A DNA stretch of 64,000 nucleotides, from positions 1 through 64,000 of the forward strand of contig CACNAR010000001.1 in the NCBI GenBank assembly GCA_902618485.1, written 5' to 3'. The notes below the pieces were generated by a model. It saw only the letters and a program-made list of their open reading frames with translations, was not told the DNA's origin and made no database searches. Numbering within the stretch: position 1 is the stretch's first letter; each line of letters opens with the position of its first letter. This DNA comes from an uncultured Pelagibacteraceae bacterium (GTDB lineage Bacteria; Pseudomonadota; Alphaproteobacteria; Pelagibacterales; Pelagibacteraceae). A program made the position numbers and the translations under genes. Of the stretch, positions 43,495-52,248 are shown piece by piece.

Positions 43495-44058
43495 GTGAAA
43501 ATTTTTTTTTTGATCACAATTTTATTATTAACTTTAAAAAGTTTTGCATTCTCAAAAGATAATTCATTTTATCCTGATGATTTATTTCATATAGACCATA
43601 TGGACTCACACAATAAAAAATTTGCACTATATTTTAAGACACGAAAGAAATCTATTTTGGCCAAAGGTGAAGAGAGTAATTATATAAATGATTACCCAAA
43701 AGATCTTTATATCTATAATTATTCAACAAAGTCCTCATCACCATTAATCTCTTATGATTGGTTTCCCTCTCAAGCCAAGTTTCATTTAACGGAATATAAC
43801 TTTCCCGTATTTCCAGATGATTTTGCCTATTACCTTTTAAAAGATGATAAAACCCTCGTAATGATTAGTGCAGTAAAAAGTTTAAATGCTAATTTCAAAT
43901 ACGATATTTTTAATAAGAAACTTGAACTCTATCCGACTACGGGAAAATTTGATTTTATTATTTCTTCGTTCTCTAAGGATTGTGGGCATTATAAATTTAA
44001 AGATAATTATGAGTGCAGTATTTATAAACCTTTAATTTCAAGTAATTTGATTAACTAA
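43495..44058 (+). CDS. Exported protein, unknown function
   Basis: A 187-residue protein starting at a GTG, with a signal peptide (about residues 1-20, KIFFLITILLLTLKSFAFS). The mature part is polar and mixed alpha/beta with two Cys near the C-terminus (KDCGHYKF, YECSIYKP), probably a disulphide. No motif is recognised. It converges with ftsY with an eight-base overlap. Confidence 0.65.
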   Translation: MKIFFLITILLLTLKSFAFSKDNSFYPDDLFHIDHMDSHNKKFALYFKTRKKSILAKGEESNYINDYPKDLYIYNYSTKSSSPLISYDWFPSQAKFHLTEYNFPVFPDDFAYYLLKDDKTLVMISAVKSLNANFKYDIFNKKLELYPTTGKFDFIISSFSKDCGHYKFKDNYECSIYKPLISSNLIN

Positions 44059-44968
44059 CTTGTGTAAAAGCCTCAGCAAATTTTTCTGCATTGAATAATT
44101 CTAAATCATCTTCTTTTTCACCTAAGCCTAAAGCAATAATAGGTAGTTGATATTTTTTTGCAATTGCCAGCAGAATACCACCTTTGGCTGTTCCATCTAA
44201 TTTGGTCATGATCAAACCAGTTAAAGGAATAATTTTGTTAAATTCCTCCACTTGATTAATCACATTTTGTCCTGATGTTGCATCTAAAACTAAAATAATA
44301 TTGTGAGGAGCATCTTGGTCAATTTTTTTTGTTACATTGGCTATCTTTTTATATTCTTCCATTAAGTTTTTTTTATTTTGTAGTCTTCCAGCAGTATCGA
44401 TTAAAACTTGGTGAAAATTATTTTTGATTGCTTCCTCAACTGCTTTGTATGCCACCGATGCTGGATCAGAACCTTGAGATGATTTAGTTAATTTTACGTC
44501 AATTTTATTTGCCCAATTTTCTAATTGTTCAATAGCAGCTGCCCGAAATGTGTCAGAAGCAGCAAACATAACTTTGTTGCCATTAGTTTTTAATATTTTA
44601 CCTATTTTACCAATAGTTGTTGTTTTACCAACACCATTTACTCCTGAGATTAAAGTTGCGTTGAGTTTATCTTTTTTTTCAAAAAAAGAATTATTTTCTA
44701 AAGGTTTCATTAAATTAACAATGTACTCTTTTAGAATAAGATTTATCTCAGTTGAGAGATCTTTGTTTGGATCAATTTTTTTATTTGAAATGATTTCTCT
44801 AATTTCGGATGCAGCCTCGACACCAACATCAGACTCAATTAAAAACTCCTCAATTTTATCTAAATTTTTATCGTCAATCTCTTTTTTTATTATTATTTCT
44901 TTTAATCCAGATGTTAGTGCGGATGCACTTTTTTTGAAACCTTTCTTAAATTTATCAAAAATTCCCAT
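44051..44968 (-). CDS. ftsY: Signal recognition particle receptor FtsY
   Basis: A 305-residue SRP GTPase made of N and G domains, without the acidic A domain found in E. coli. The G1 motif is GVNGVGKTTTIGKI (about residues 110-123), followed by DTFRAAAIEQL, the DTAGR motif, ILVLDATSGQN and the G4 region MTKLDGTAKGG. It docks Ffh-bound ribosomes at the membrane. The stop of dapF overlaps its start, and it lies near ffh on the other strand. Confidence 0.96.
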   Translation of the reverse strand: MGIFDKFKKGFKKSASALTSGLKEIIIKKEIDDKNLDKIEEFLIESDVGVEAASEIREIISNKKIDPNKDLSTEINLILKEYIVNLMKPLENNSFFEKKDKLNATLISGVNGVGKTTTIGKIGKILKTNGNKVMFAASDTFRAAAIEQLENWANKIDVKLTKSSQGSDPASVAYKAVEEAIKNNFHQVLIDTAGRLQNKKNLMEEYKKIANVTKKIDQDAPHNIILVLDATSGQNVINQVEEFNKIIPLTGLIMTKLDGTAKGGILLAIAKKYQLPIIALGLGEKEDDLELFNAEKFAEAFTQVS

Positions 44969-45792
44969 TATAGTTTGATTTCAATTTCTTTTATTTCTGA
45001 AACGGGTCCTTTCATGTGAATTGAATTTCTATCATCTATAAGAATTGATAACTTACCTGCTTGAAATTCTATGTCTGTTTTATTTTCATTAAGATTATTT
45101 AATTTACCAGCAAATGCAGTTGCGCATGCAGCTGTTCCACATGCTTTGGTTAGCCCAGCCCCTCTCTCCCATACTTTTACTTTAATCAAATTTTTATTAA
45201 TTATTTTAGCAATTGTAACATTACATTTTTCTGGAAAAATTTTATGATTTTCAATTTCTGGTCCAATTTTTTCAATATTAAAATTTTCAATTTCGTTTAC
45301 AAAAAAAACAATATGTGGATTTCCAACATTAACAGCAGTACCACCCAAATGTTCTTTATTATTTAAATCAGTGATTTTAATATTCAAATTTTTAGTATCT
45401 AATTTTTCCGATAAAGGAATTTCGTTCCATTGTAATTTAGCTTTACCAATTTCAGTTGTAACAAGATTTTTATCTAAAATTTTTGACTCTAAATTTCCAT
45501 TTAAAGTAGATAAAATGATCTTTTCAGTTTTTGTTTCTTCAGAGATTAATTTTGCAACACATCTAGTGCCATTTCCACATGCACCAGACTCCCCTCCATC
45601 AGAATTAAAAAATTTTAAATTCGCATCACTTGATTTGCTGGACTCAATAAATATTAATTGATCACAACCAATAAAATTTCTATCACAAATCTTTATAATT
45701 TGATCTTTAGTTAAATTGGTAATTTTTTGTCTATTATCAATGATGACAAAATCATTACCTAATCCATCCATTTTAAAAGCTCTAATCTCCAT
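44968..45792 (-). CDS. dapF: Diaminopimelate epimerase
   Basis: A 274-residue cofactor-free racemase that makes meso-diaminopimelate for lysine and peptidoglycan synthesis. The two catalytic Cys lie in SGACGNGTRCVA and KACGTAACA. MDGLGNDFVIID at the start and GNPHIVFFV in the middle are typical. It is translationally linked to ftsY (one-base overlap). In other Alphaproteobacteria a miaB-like gene often separates dapF and ftsY; none is present here. Confidence 0.96.
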   Translation of the reverse strand: MEIRAFKMDGLGNDFVIIDNRQKITNLTKDQIIKICDRNFIGCDQLIFIESSKSSDANLKFFNSDGGESGACGNGTRCVAKLISEETKTEKIILSTLNGNLESKILDKNLVTTEIGKAKLQWNEIPLSEKLDTKNLNIKITDLNNKEHLGGTAVNVGNPHIVFFVNEIENFNIEKIGPEIENHKIFPEKCNVTIAKIINKNLIKVKVWERGAGLTKACGTAACATAFAGKLNNLNENKTDIEFQAGKLSILIDDRNSIHMKGPVSEIKEIEIKL

Positions 45793-45814
45793 ATATAGTT
45801 ATTTAACTTATTTA

Positions 45815-45840
45815 TTGACTTTTTGAACCTCTATTATAGT
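45815..45840 (+). promoter_or_regulatory. Possible ffh promoter
   Basis: TTGACT (45815-45820) and TATAGT (45835-45840) are good matches to sigma-70 boxes, though the 14-base spacing is shorter than ideal. Transcription would start near 45846, almost exactly where the closing stem of the leader structure begins. Confidence 0.4.
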
Positions 45841-45843
45841 TTG

Positions 45844-45941
45844 TGGCAGTTTCCGCAAAAACGTTAAATTTGCGGTGTCTTTGGAAACAAAGAGATCGAC
45901 ACTAGTCAGCGAGGGTTCGCCCACTAGTGCGATTACTGCTG
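45844..45941 (+). ncRNA. Candidate structured leader RNA upstream of ffh
   Basis: The 98 bases before ffh fold by eye into a multibranched structure. A closing stem is formed by 45844-45850 with 45935-45941 (seven pairs, two of them G-U). Inside are hairpin A, 45853-45859 with 45869-45875 (CCGCAAA/TTTGCGG). Hairpin B is 45878-45883 with 45888-45893, capped by a GAAA tetraloop. Hairpin C is 45900-45906 with 45923-45929 (CACTAGT/ACTAGTG) and an inner GCGA/TCGC stem or a GGG-TTCG-CCC alternative. The GNRA and TTCG loops occur on the plus strand only, so the RNA is read with ffh. It ends 12 bases before the ffh ATG, suiting a cis-regulator. Confidence 0.5.
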
Positions 45942-45953
45942 GGTGAAATAAAT

Positions 45954-47312
45954 ATGTTTGAAAATTTGACAAATAAATTTGAGGAAGTCTTTTCCTCTTT
46001 AAAAAAAGCACCTTCGCTTGACGAGAGTCAAGTTGACGAAGGTCTTAGATCCATTAGGCAAGCTTTATTAGAAGCTGACGTATCACTTGATGTTGCAAAA
46101 GAGTTCATTGAAAAAATTAAACCTAAAGCTTTAGGACAAGAAATCATCAGATCCACGTCTCCTGGCGATATGGTTGTTAAGATTGTTTACGACGAATTAG
46201 TATCTTTATTAGGTGAAAAAAATAATGATGTAAATCTTAATGCCGTACCACCAGTGCCTATGATGTTAGTTGGTCTGCAGGGTTCTGGTAAAACTACAAC
46301 TACCGCTAAACTTGCAAAATATTTGGAAAATAACAAAAAAAAAAGAGTTATGATGGTGAGTTTAGATATTTATAGGCCAGCGGCCCAAGAGCAATTAAAA
46401 TCTTTAGGTGAACAAAATAATATTTTAACTTTGCCAATAATTGAAGGGCAACAACCTGCTGATATTTGTCAAAGAGCAATTAGCGCTGCAAATCTAAATG
46501 GTGCTGATGTAATTTTATTTGATACAGCAGGTAGAACACAAATAGATTTACAAATGATGAGTGAAATTAAACAAATCGAGAATATAATTAAACCTGCTGA
46601 AACCTTTTTAGTTGCTGACTCTTTGACTGGTCAAGTAGCAGCATCCGTAGCAAAAGAATTTAAAGATACTGTAAATCTCTCTGGTATAATTTTAACAAGA
46701 GCTGATGGTGATGCAAGAGGTGGAGCCGCAGTTAGTATGAAATTTATCTCACAAGTACCAATTAAATTTTTGGGTATCGGAGAAAAAATTAATAATCTTG
46801 AGGTTTTTCATCCAGATAGAATTGCTAATAGAATTTTAGGGATGGGAGATATTGTTTCTCTAGTAGAGAAAGCGGCTCAAGATCTTGGAGAAGAAAATAT
46901 TAAAAAGGCCGAAGAGAATTTAAAAAAGGGACAATTTTCTATGGAAGATTATTTGGCACAACTACGACAAATGAAAAAAATGGGTGGAATAGAAGGCATC
47001 ATGTCTTTTATGCCTGGTGTTTCAAAAGTTAAATCACAAATGGATGCGGCTGGAATTGATGAGAGTATTATTACAAAGAATGAAGCTATAATATTGTCTA
47101 TGACAAAAAAAGAGAGAGAGAACCCAAAGATAATTGATGGTTCTAGAAAAAAAAGAATTGCTAATGGTTCTGGCACAGATCCAGCCACTATCAATAAGTT
47201 GTTAAAACAATTTAAAATGATGTCTGAAATGATGAAAAAGATGTCAAAGGGTAATCTGAAAGGTATGACTGACAAAGGAATACCTCCAGAATTATTTAAT
47301 CAATTAAAATAA
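45954..47312 (+). CDS. ffh: Signal recognition particle protein Ffh
   Basis: A 452-residue SRP54 GTPase with N, G and M domains. The start MFENLTNKFEEVF at 45954 matches the family; a GTG nine codons upstream lies within the leader structure and is rejected. G1 is GLQGSGKTTTTAKL, followed by DIYRPAAQEQL, DTAGR and TRADGDARGGAA. The M domain from about residue 300 has the methionine-rich MKKMGGIEGIMSFMPG and a C-terminal SGTDPATINKLLKQFKMMSEMMKKM that binds SRP RNA and signal peptides. rpsP follows after 17 bases. Confidence 0.97.
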   Translation: MFENLTNKFEEVFSSLKKAPSLDESQVDEGLRSIRQALLEADVSLDVAKEFIEKIKPKALGQEIIRSTSPGDMVVKIVYDELVSLLGEKNNDVNLNAVPPVPMMLVGLQGSGKTTTTAKLAKYLENNKKKRVMMVSLDIYRPAAQEQLKSLGEQNNILTLPIIEGQQPADICQRAISAANLNGADVILFDTAGRTQIDLQMMSEIKQIENIIKPAETFLVADSLTGQVAASVAKEFKDTVNLSGIILTRADGDARGGAAVSMKFISQVPIKFLGIGEKINNLEVFHPDRIANRILGMGDIVSLVEKAAQDLGEENIKKAEENLKKGQFSMEDYLAQLRQMKKMGGIEGIMSFMPGVSKVKSQMDAAGIDESIITKNEAIILSMTKKERENPKIIDGSRKKRIANGSGTDPATINKLLKQFKMMSEMMKKMSKGNLKGMTDKGIPPELFNQLK

Positions 47313-47318
47313 AAAAAG

Positions 47319-47324
47319 AAGGAG
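47319..47324 (+). promoter_or_regulatory. Strong ribosome-binding site of rpsP
   Basis: AAGGAG five bases before the ATG at 47330. It is one of the few clear Shine-Dalgarno sites in the window, apt for a ribosomal protein. Confidence 0.75.
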
Positions 47325-47329
47325 AGTGA

Positions 47330-47809
47330 ATGTTAAAGTTAAGATTATCAAGAGGCGGAACTAAGAAAAGACCCGTTTATAAAGTAGTTGTTGCAGACAG
47401 TCGTTTTGCAAGAGATGGTAGATTTATAGAGAAAGTGGGATTTTTTAATCCACTACTGCCAAAGGAAAAAAAGGAAAGAATTGGATTAGAAGCAGAACGA
47501 ATAAAGTATTGGTTGGGTCAAGGCGCACAACCAACAACTAGAGTAGCAAGGATTTTAGGTGAAAACGAATTGATGCCTATGCCGGCGAATGGAAATAATC
47601 CTCAGAAAGCTATTCCAAAAAAAGATCGAAAAAAAGAAGGCAGTGAGGACGGTAAAAAAGAAGAAGCTCCAAAAGCAGAAGCTAAAAAAGAAGAAGCTCC
47701 AAAAGTAGAAGCTAAAAAAGAAGAAGCTAAAAAAGAAGAAGCTCCAAAAGAAGAAGCTCCAAAAGCAGAAGCTCCAAAAGCAGAAGCTAAAAAAGAGGAA
47801 AAGAAATAA
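47330..47809 (+). CDS. rpsP: Ribosomal protein S16 with a repetitive C-terminal tail
   Basis: A 159-residue protein of the 30S subunit. Residues 1 to about 90 are an ordinary S16 ([52 protein letters not shown]). Residues from about 98 onward are a low-complexity tail of repeated [10 protein letters not shown]-type units, encoded by near-perfect 30-base repeats. The usual length is 80-100 residues. rimM, which normally lies between rpsP and trmD, is not present. Confidence 0.96.
   Translation: MLKLRLSRGGTKKRPVYKVVVADSRFARDGRFIEKVGFFNPLLPKEKKERIGLEAERIKYWLGQGAQPTTRVARILGENELMPMPANGNNPQKAIPKKDRKKEGSEDGKKEEAPKAEAKKEEAPKVEAKKEEAKKEEAPKEEAPKAEAPKAEAKKEEKK
47654..47803 (+). repeat. Tandem repeat in the rpsP 3' end
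   Basis: Units of 30 bases (first 47654-47683, second 47684-47713, differing at one position) followed by shorter 15-base variants made of AAAAAAGAAGAAGCT and CCAAAAGCAGAAGCT-like blocks. All are in frame and encode Lys, Glu, Ala and Pro. Slippage could readily change the tail length. Confidence 0.9.
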
Positions 47810-47823
47810 TACAAAGATTATTT

Positions 47824-48510
47824 ATGATGCAAGCTCAAGTATTTACACTTTATCCGGAAGTTTTCCCTGGGCCTTTAAATAAAGGTATTTACAGTAAAGC
47901 AATGGTTAAAAAGTTATGGAGCTTAAAAGTAATTAATATTAGAGACTCTGCTCAAGATAAACATAAAACAGTTGATGATACTCCTTACGGCGGTGGCACA
48001 GGTATGTTAATTAAACCAGATGTCTTGGCGAATTCTATTGATCAAAATGTAAATAAGGGAGATAAAATTTTTTATCTTTCACCAAAAGGTAAAAGATTTG
48101 ATCAAAAATTTGCACAAGATTTATCTAAAGAAAAATCATTTTCTTTAATTTGTGGACAGTTCGAGGGTGTTGATGAAAGAGTTTTGGGTACAAGAAATAT
48201 TGAAGAGGTGAGCATTGGAGATTATGTATTATCAGGAGGAGAAACGGCAGCTTTGGTTATTCTAGATAGCGTTTTAAGACTTTTACCTGGAGTTTTAGGA
48301 AATGATAAATCTCCAGCTGATGAAACTTTTGAAAATGGTCTTTTAGAGTATCCGCAGTTCACAAAACCTCAAATATGGGAAGAAAAAGCAGTGCCAGAAG
48401 TGTTATTATCTGGAGATCACAATAAAATTAAAGACTGGCGTTTATCTCAATCTGAGGCTATAACACGCGACCGAAGACCAGATTTGTGGCAAAAATATAA
48501 GAAAGATTAA
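47824..48510 (+). CDS. trmD: tRNA (guanine-37-N1)-methyltransferase
   Basis: A 228-residue SPOUT-class enzyme that methylates G37 of tRNAs reading CNN codons. [11 protein letters not shown] at the start, [17 protein letters not shown], the knot residues [30 protein letters not shown] and RPDLWQKY at the C-terminus are all family marks. It follows rpsP by 14 bases, where rimM is normally found. The two ATG codons at 47824 and 47827 make the exact start uncertain by one residue. Confidence 0.96.
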   Translation: MMQAQVFTLYPEVFPGPLNKGIYSKAMVKKLWSLKVINIRDSAQDKHKTVDDTPYGGGTGMLIKPDVLANSIDQNVNKGDKIFYLSPKGKRFDQKFAQDLSKEKSFSLICGQFEGVDERVLGTRNIEEVSIGDYVLSGGETAALVILDSVLRLLPGVLGNDKSPADETFENGLLEYPQFTKPQIWEEKAVPEVLLSGDHNKIKDWRLSQSEAITRDRRPDLWQKYKKD

Positions 48511-48526
48511 ATTGATAAATACTGAA

Positions 48527-49102
48527 ATGAAAACAATAGAGGAAATTAACCAAAACAACGTTAAAAAGATTCTCTCTGAAAAAAAGATACCTGAATTTTT
48601 CCCAGGAGATGTTGTAAAAGTTGGAGTAAGAATTACAGAGGGTAAAAAAGAGAGAATTCAATATTTTGAAGGAGTATGTATTGCTAAAAAAAGTAGAGAC
48701 CTAAACTCCTCGTTTACTGTCAGAAAAATATCATTTGGTGAGGGAGTTGAGAGAACATTTCCATTGTTTGGAACTGTGATTGACTCAATTAAAGTAATTC
48801 GATCTGGAAAAGTAAGAAGAGCAAAACTTTACTATTTAAGAGACAGAACTGGGAAGTCAGCAAGAATTGCCGAAAAGATTAGAAAAAAAATTGGTATCGA
48901 TGTTGATGTTAAACCAGAAACAGTAACTGAGGAAAATTTAGCTCCAATCACTGAAGAAAATACTTCAGAAATTAAAAATGAGGCTGCACCAGCGGTTGAG
49001 CCAAAAATAGACGAAACTTCAAAAAATGAAGTTAAAAAAGATGCCCCTAAGGCCGAAACTAGTACAGAAAAAAAGCTTGAAAACTTACAAGAAAAAAAAT
49101 AA
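48527..49102 (+). CDS. rplS: Ribosomal protein L19 with an extended C-terminal tail
   Basis: A 191-residue 50S protein. The L19 core runs to about residue 115 ([70 protein letters not shown]). Beyond it lies a 70-residue tail rich in Glu, Lys, Ala and Pro, absent in most L19 proteins and reminiscent of the S16 tail. I prefer the ATG at 48527; a TTG at 48512 would add five residues with no family support. Confidence 0.94.
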   Translation: MKTIEEINQNNVKKILSEKKIPEFFPGDVVKVGVRITEGKKERIQYFEGVCIAKKSRDLNSSFTVRKISFGEGVERTFPLFGTVIDSIKVIRSGKVRRAKLYYLRDRTGKSARIAEKIRKKIGIDVDVKPETVTEENLAPITEENTSEIKNEAAPAVEPKIDETSKNEVKKDAPKAETSTEKKLENLQEKK

Positions 49103-49113
49103 TTTTTTTCTCA

Positions 49114-50517
49114 ATGCCTAATACTCTTTACGATAAAATTTGGAATGACCATTTAGTACATCAACAAGATGATGGAACAGCATTATTATTTGTTGATAGA
49201 CATTTGGTCCATGAGGTTACTAGTCCACAAGCTTTTGAGGGACTTAGAAATACTCAAAGAAAAGTCAGGCACCCAAAATTAACTTTAGCTGTAGCAGACC
49301 ATAATGTGCCAACAACCGATAGATCAAAGGGTATTTCAGATCATGAATCTAAAATTCAGGTAGAGACCTTAGAGGAAAATTGCAAAGAATTTGGTATTAA
49401 ACTTTTTAGCATGAATGATAAGCGACAAGGTATTGTTCATGTAACTGGTCCAGAACAGGGTTTTACGCAACCCGGAACAGTTATTGTTTGTGGGGATAGC
49501 CATACTGCAACTCATGGAGCATTTGGTGCTTTAGCCTTCGGAATTGGAACTTCAGAGGTAGAACATGTTTTAGCAACTCAAACACTTGTTCAAAAAAAAG
49601 CAAAAAATTTTAGAATAAATGTTAATGGTAAACTTCCAGTAGGTGTCACTTCAAAAGATGTTATTTTACAAATAATTGGAAAAATTGGAACCGCAGGTGG
49701 CACAGGTTGTGTTGTTGAATATGCAGGTGATTTAATAAGGTCGCTAAGCGTTGAACAAAGAATGACGATATGCAATATGACAATAGAAGGTGGCGCAAGA
49801 GCTGGATTAATAGCACCAGATGAAAAAATATTTAAATATTTAGAAGGAAAACCAATGTCACCAAGAGGCGAAAAATGGAATAAAGCTTTAGAACATTGGC
49901 AAAGTTTAAAAACTGATGATGATGCAAACTTTGATAAAGAAGTAAGTTTGCAGGCTAACGAAATTTTGCCAATGATAACTTGGGGAACTTCGCCCCAAGA
50001 TGTAATTACGATTGACGGCAAAGTTCCAAATCCAAGTGAAGAAAAAGACGAGGACCGTAAAAATTCCATAGAGAGATCCTTAAAATATATGGGTCTCAAA
50101 CCTGATATGTCAGCCAGAGATATCAAAATAGATAAAGTTTTTATAGGTAGTTGCACAAATGGTAGAATTGAGGATCTAAGAGAAGCAGCAAAGATTTTAA
50201 AAGATAAAAAGATAGCTTCCCATGTTCATGCAATGGTAGTTCCAGGGTCTGGATTGGTAAAACAACAAGCAGAACAAGAGGGATTAGATAAAATCTTTGT
50301 TAATTCAGGATTTGAATGGAGAGAACCAGGTTGCTCAATGTGTTTAGCTATGAATGCAGACAAGTTGAAACCTGAAGAAAGATGTGCCTCTACCTCAAAT
50401 AGGAATTTTGAAGGAAGACAAGGAAGAGGTGGAAGAACTCATTTAGTTAGTCCTGGAATGGCTGCAGCCGCTGCCATATCAGGAAGTCTTGATGATGTGA
50501 GAAAGTATCAAAATTAA
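49114..50517 (+). CDS. leuC: 3-isopropylmalate dehydratase large subunit
   Basis: A 467-residue aconitase-family protein of leucine synthesis. The [4Fe-4S] cysteines are in [17 protein letters not shown] and [11 protein letters not shown]. The start [46 protein letters not shown] and the end [16 protein letters not shown] are typical. Length is normal. leuD begins on the next base after its stop, so the two subunits are made in step. Confidence 0.97.
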   Translation: MPNTLYDKIWNDHLVHQQDDGTALLFVDRHLVHEVTSPQAFEGLRNTQRKVRHPKLTLAVADHNVPTTDRSKGISDHESKIQVETLEENCKEFGIKLFSMNDKRQGIVHVTGPEQGFTQPGTVIVCGDSHTATHGAFGALAFGIGTSEVEHVLATQTLVQKKAKNFRINVNGKLPVGVTSKDVILQIIGKIGTAGGTGCVVEYAGDLIRSLSVEQRMTICNMTIEGGARAGLIAPDEKIFKYLEGKPMSPRGEKWNKALEHWQSLKTDDDANFDKEVSLQANEILPMITWGTSPQDVITIDGKVPNPSEEKDEDRKNSIERSLKYMGLKPDMSARDIKIDKVFIGSCTNGRIEDLREAAKILKDKKIASHVHAMVVPGSGLVKQQAEQEGLDKIFVNSGFEWREPGCSMCLAMNADKLKPEERCASTSNRNFEGRQGRGGRTHLVSPGMAAAAAISGSLDDVRKYQN

Positions 50518-51123
50518 ATGCAAAAATTTAGCACATTAAGAAGTATCCCAGCTTATTTACCAATAGTAAATATTGATACAGATATGATTATTCCAAAACA
50601 ATTTCTTAAAACAATTAAGAGAACTGGATTGGGTAAAAATTTATTTTTTGAGATGAGATACGATGATAATGGTAAAGAAATAAATGATTTCATTTTAAAT
50701 AAAAATCCATTCAATAATTCAAAAATTTTAATTGCAGGAAAAAATTTTGGCTGTGGTTCATCAAGAGAGCACGCACCATGGGCATTATTAGATTTTGGTA
50801 TTACTTGTGTTATAAGCTCAAGTTTTGCTGATATTTTTCATAATAATTGTTTTAAGAATGGAATTTTACCAATCACACTAGATGATGAAAAAATAAAGGA
50901 GTTATCAGAGTATACCAATAGAAAAGAGGAAATTTTTGTGGATCTCAACGAGGAGAAAATTGTTTACGGAAACAACGAGGTTAAATTTAAAATTGACCCA
51001 TTTAAGAAAAAATGTCTTTTAGAGGGATTAGATGACATAGCTTTATCATTAAAAAAATCTGATAAAATTGAAAACTTTGAAAAAGATCTAAAAAATAAAA
51101 AGCCTTGGATCTTTAATGATTAA
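50518..51123 (+). CDS. leuD: 3-isopropylmalate dehydratase small subunit
   Basis: A 201-residue partner of LeuC with the swivelling domain that completes the active site. [35 protein letters not shown] and [20 protein letters not shown] are typical. It begins directly after the leuC stop and overlaps leuB by eight bases. Confidence 0.96.
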   Translation: MQKFSTLRSIPAYLPIVNIDTDMIIPKQFLKTIKRTGLGKNLFFEMRYDDNGKEINDFILNKNPFNNSKILIAGKNFGCGSSREHAPWALLDFGITCVISSSFADIFHNNCFKNGILPITLDDEKIKELSEYTNRKEEIFVDLNEEKIVYGNNEVKFKIDPFKKKCLLEGLDDIALSLKKSDKIENFEKDLKNKKPWIFND

Positions 51124-52222
51124 AGTTAAAAAAAGAAAAATCCTTTTATTGCCGGGGGATGGGATTGGACCAGAAGTTATTGGTGAAGTTAAAAAAATAA
51201 TAAATTGGTTCAATGATAAAAAATCTTTAGATTTTGAAATCGATGAAGATTTAGCAGGAGGTTGTTCTTATGACAAACATGGGACACCGATTACTGATGA
51301 AGTTTTTTATAAAGCCTTGGAAAGTGAAGCTGTTATGCTTGGTGCAGTTGGAGGACCTAAATGGGATAATGTTGAATTTTCAAAAAAACCCGAGAGAGCA
51401 CTTTTAAAATTGAGAAAAGAATTAAAATTATTTGCAAATTTAAGACCCGCTATATGTTTCAAACAATTAGTTGAAGCATCTACATTAAAACCTGAGATCG
51501 TCTCAGGATTAGATATTATGATCGTGAGAGAGTTGACTGGTGGAATTTATTTTGGTGAACCCAGAGGTATTAAACCAATTGAAAATGGTGAAAGAAAAGG
51601 AATAAATACTCACACTTACACAAGTAGTGAAATTACAAGAGTAGCAAGAGTAGCTTTTGATTTAGCAAAAAAAAGATCAAATAAAGTTACATCTTGTGAA
51701 AAATCTAATGTAATGGAGGCTGGACAATTATGGAAAGAGGAGGTTCAAGCACTTCATGAAAAGGAATATAAGGATGTGGAATTAAGTCATATGCTTGCCG
51801 ACAATTGTGCAATGCAGTTATTAAGAAATCCGAAACAATTTGATGTCATTGTTACAGATAATCTTTTTGGGGATATGCTTTCAGATCAAGCTTCAATGTT
51901 AACCGGTTCATTAGGATTATTACCCTCAGCCTCATTAGGTGCAAAAAATAAAGATGGAGAAATGAGAGCGATGTATGAGCCTATTCATGGGTCTGCACCT
52001 GATATAGCAGGGAAAGGTCTAGCAAATCCGATAGCAACAATTTTAAGCTTTGCAATGGCTTTAAGATACTCCTTGGATCTTGATAAAGAGGCAGAGGGCT
52101 TAGAAAAAGCTGTTCAGGATGTCTTAAATGATGGTTTAAGAACCAAAGATATTCTATCTAAGGGAATGAAAGAAATATCAACATCTAAAATGGGTGATGC
52201 GATCATTTCAAAATTGCAATAA
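51116..52222 (+). CDS. leuB: 3-isopropylmalate dehydrogenase
   Basis: A 368-residue NAD-dependent beta-decarboxylating dehydrogenase. [54 protein letters not shown], the metal-site [30 protein letters not shown] and [20 protein letters not shown] are present. It ends the leucine gene set; the final operon distance to the DMSP genes is 26 bases, so read-through is possible. Confidence 0.97.
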   Translation: MIKVKKRKILLLPGDGIGPEVIGEVKKIINWFNDKKSLDFEIDEDLAGGCSYDKHGTPITDEVFYKALESEAVMLGAVGGPKWDNVEFSKKPERALLKLRKELKLFANLRPAICFKQLVEASTLKPEIVSGLDIMIVRELTGGIYFGEPRGIKPIENGERKGINTHTYTSSEITRVARVAFDLAKKRSNKVTSCEKSNVMEAGQLWKEEVQALHEKEYKDVELSHMLADNCAMQLLRNPKQFDVIVTDNLFGDMLSDQASMLTGSLGLLPSASLGAKNKDGEMRAMYEPIHGSAPDIAGKGLANPIATILSFAMALRYSLDLDKEAEGLEKAVQDVLNDGLRTKDILSKGMKEISTSKMGDAIISKLQ

Positions 52223-52248
52223 TTAATTAATTATTTTAAACTTTAAAT

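Noticed and set aside
44550-44978. 142-codon plus-strand frame over ftsY
   Set aside because: It lies opposite the ftsY NG domain, which has complete GTPase motifs; a shadow frame.
45844-45941. Identification of the ffh leader element as SRP (4.5S) RNA
   Set aside because: The conserved GGAAG/AGCAG-type internal loop and the single long rod shape of SRP RNA are not seen; the fold is branched and lies in an mRNA leader.
45927-45953. Upstream GTG start for ffh adding nine residues
   Set aside because: The added residues lie in the leader hairpin, and Ffh proteins begin MFENL or similar at the ATG at 45954.
45808-46011. Minus-strand open frame of 67 codons over the ffh leader
   Set aside because: It spans the dapF-ffh gap and the ffh start, has no family match that I can see, and is explained by the structured leader and by the ffh coding frame on the other strand.
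47654-47803. CRISPR-like or mobile repeat
   Set aside because: The repeats are in frame inside rpsP, have no unique spacers and encode a low-complexity tail.
47602-47814. Minus-strand frame rich in Ala, Ser and Phe opposite the S16 tail
   Set aside because: It is the antisense of the repeat and has no start context; the repeat is explained by the rpsP tail.
49590-50156. 188-codon frame on the minus strand inside leuC
   Set aside because: It is fully contained in the clearly coding leuC gene and resembles no protein; a shadow frame.
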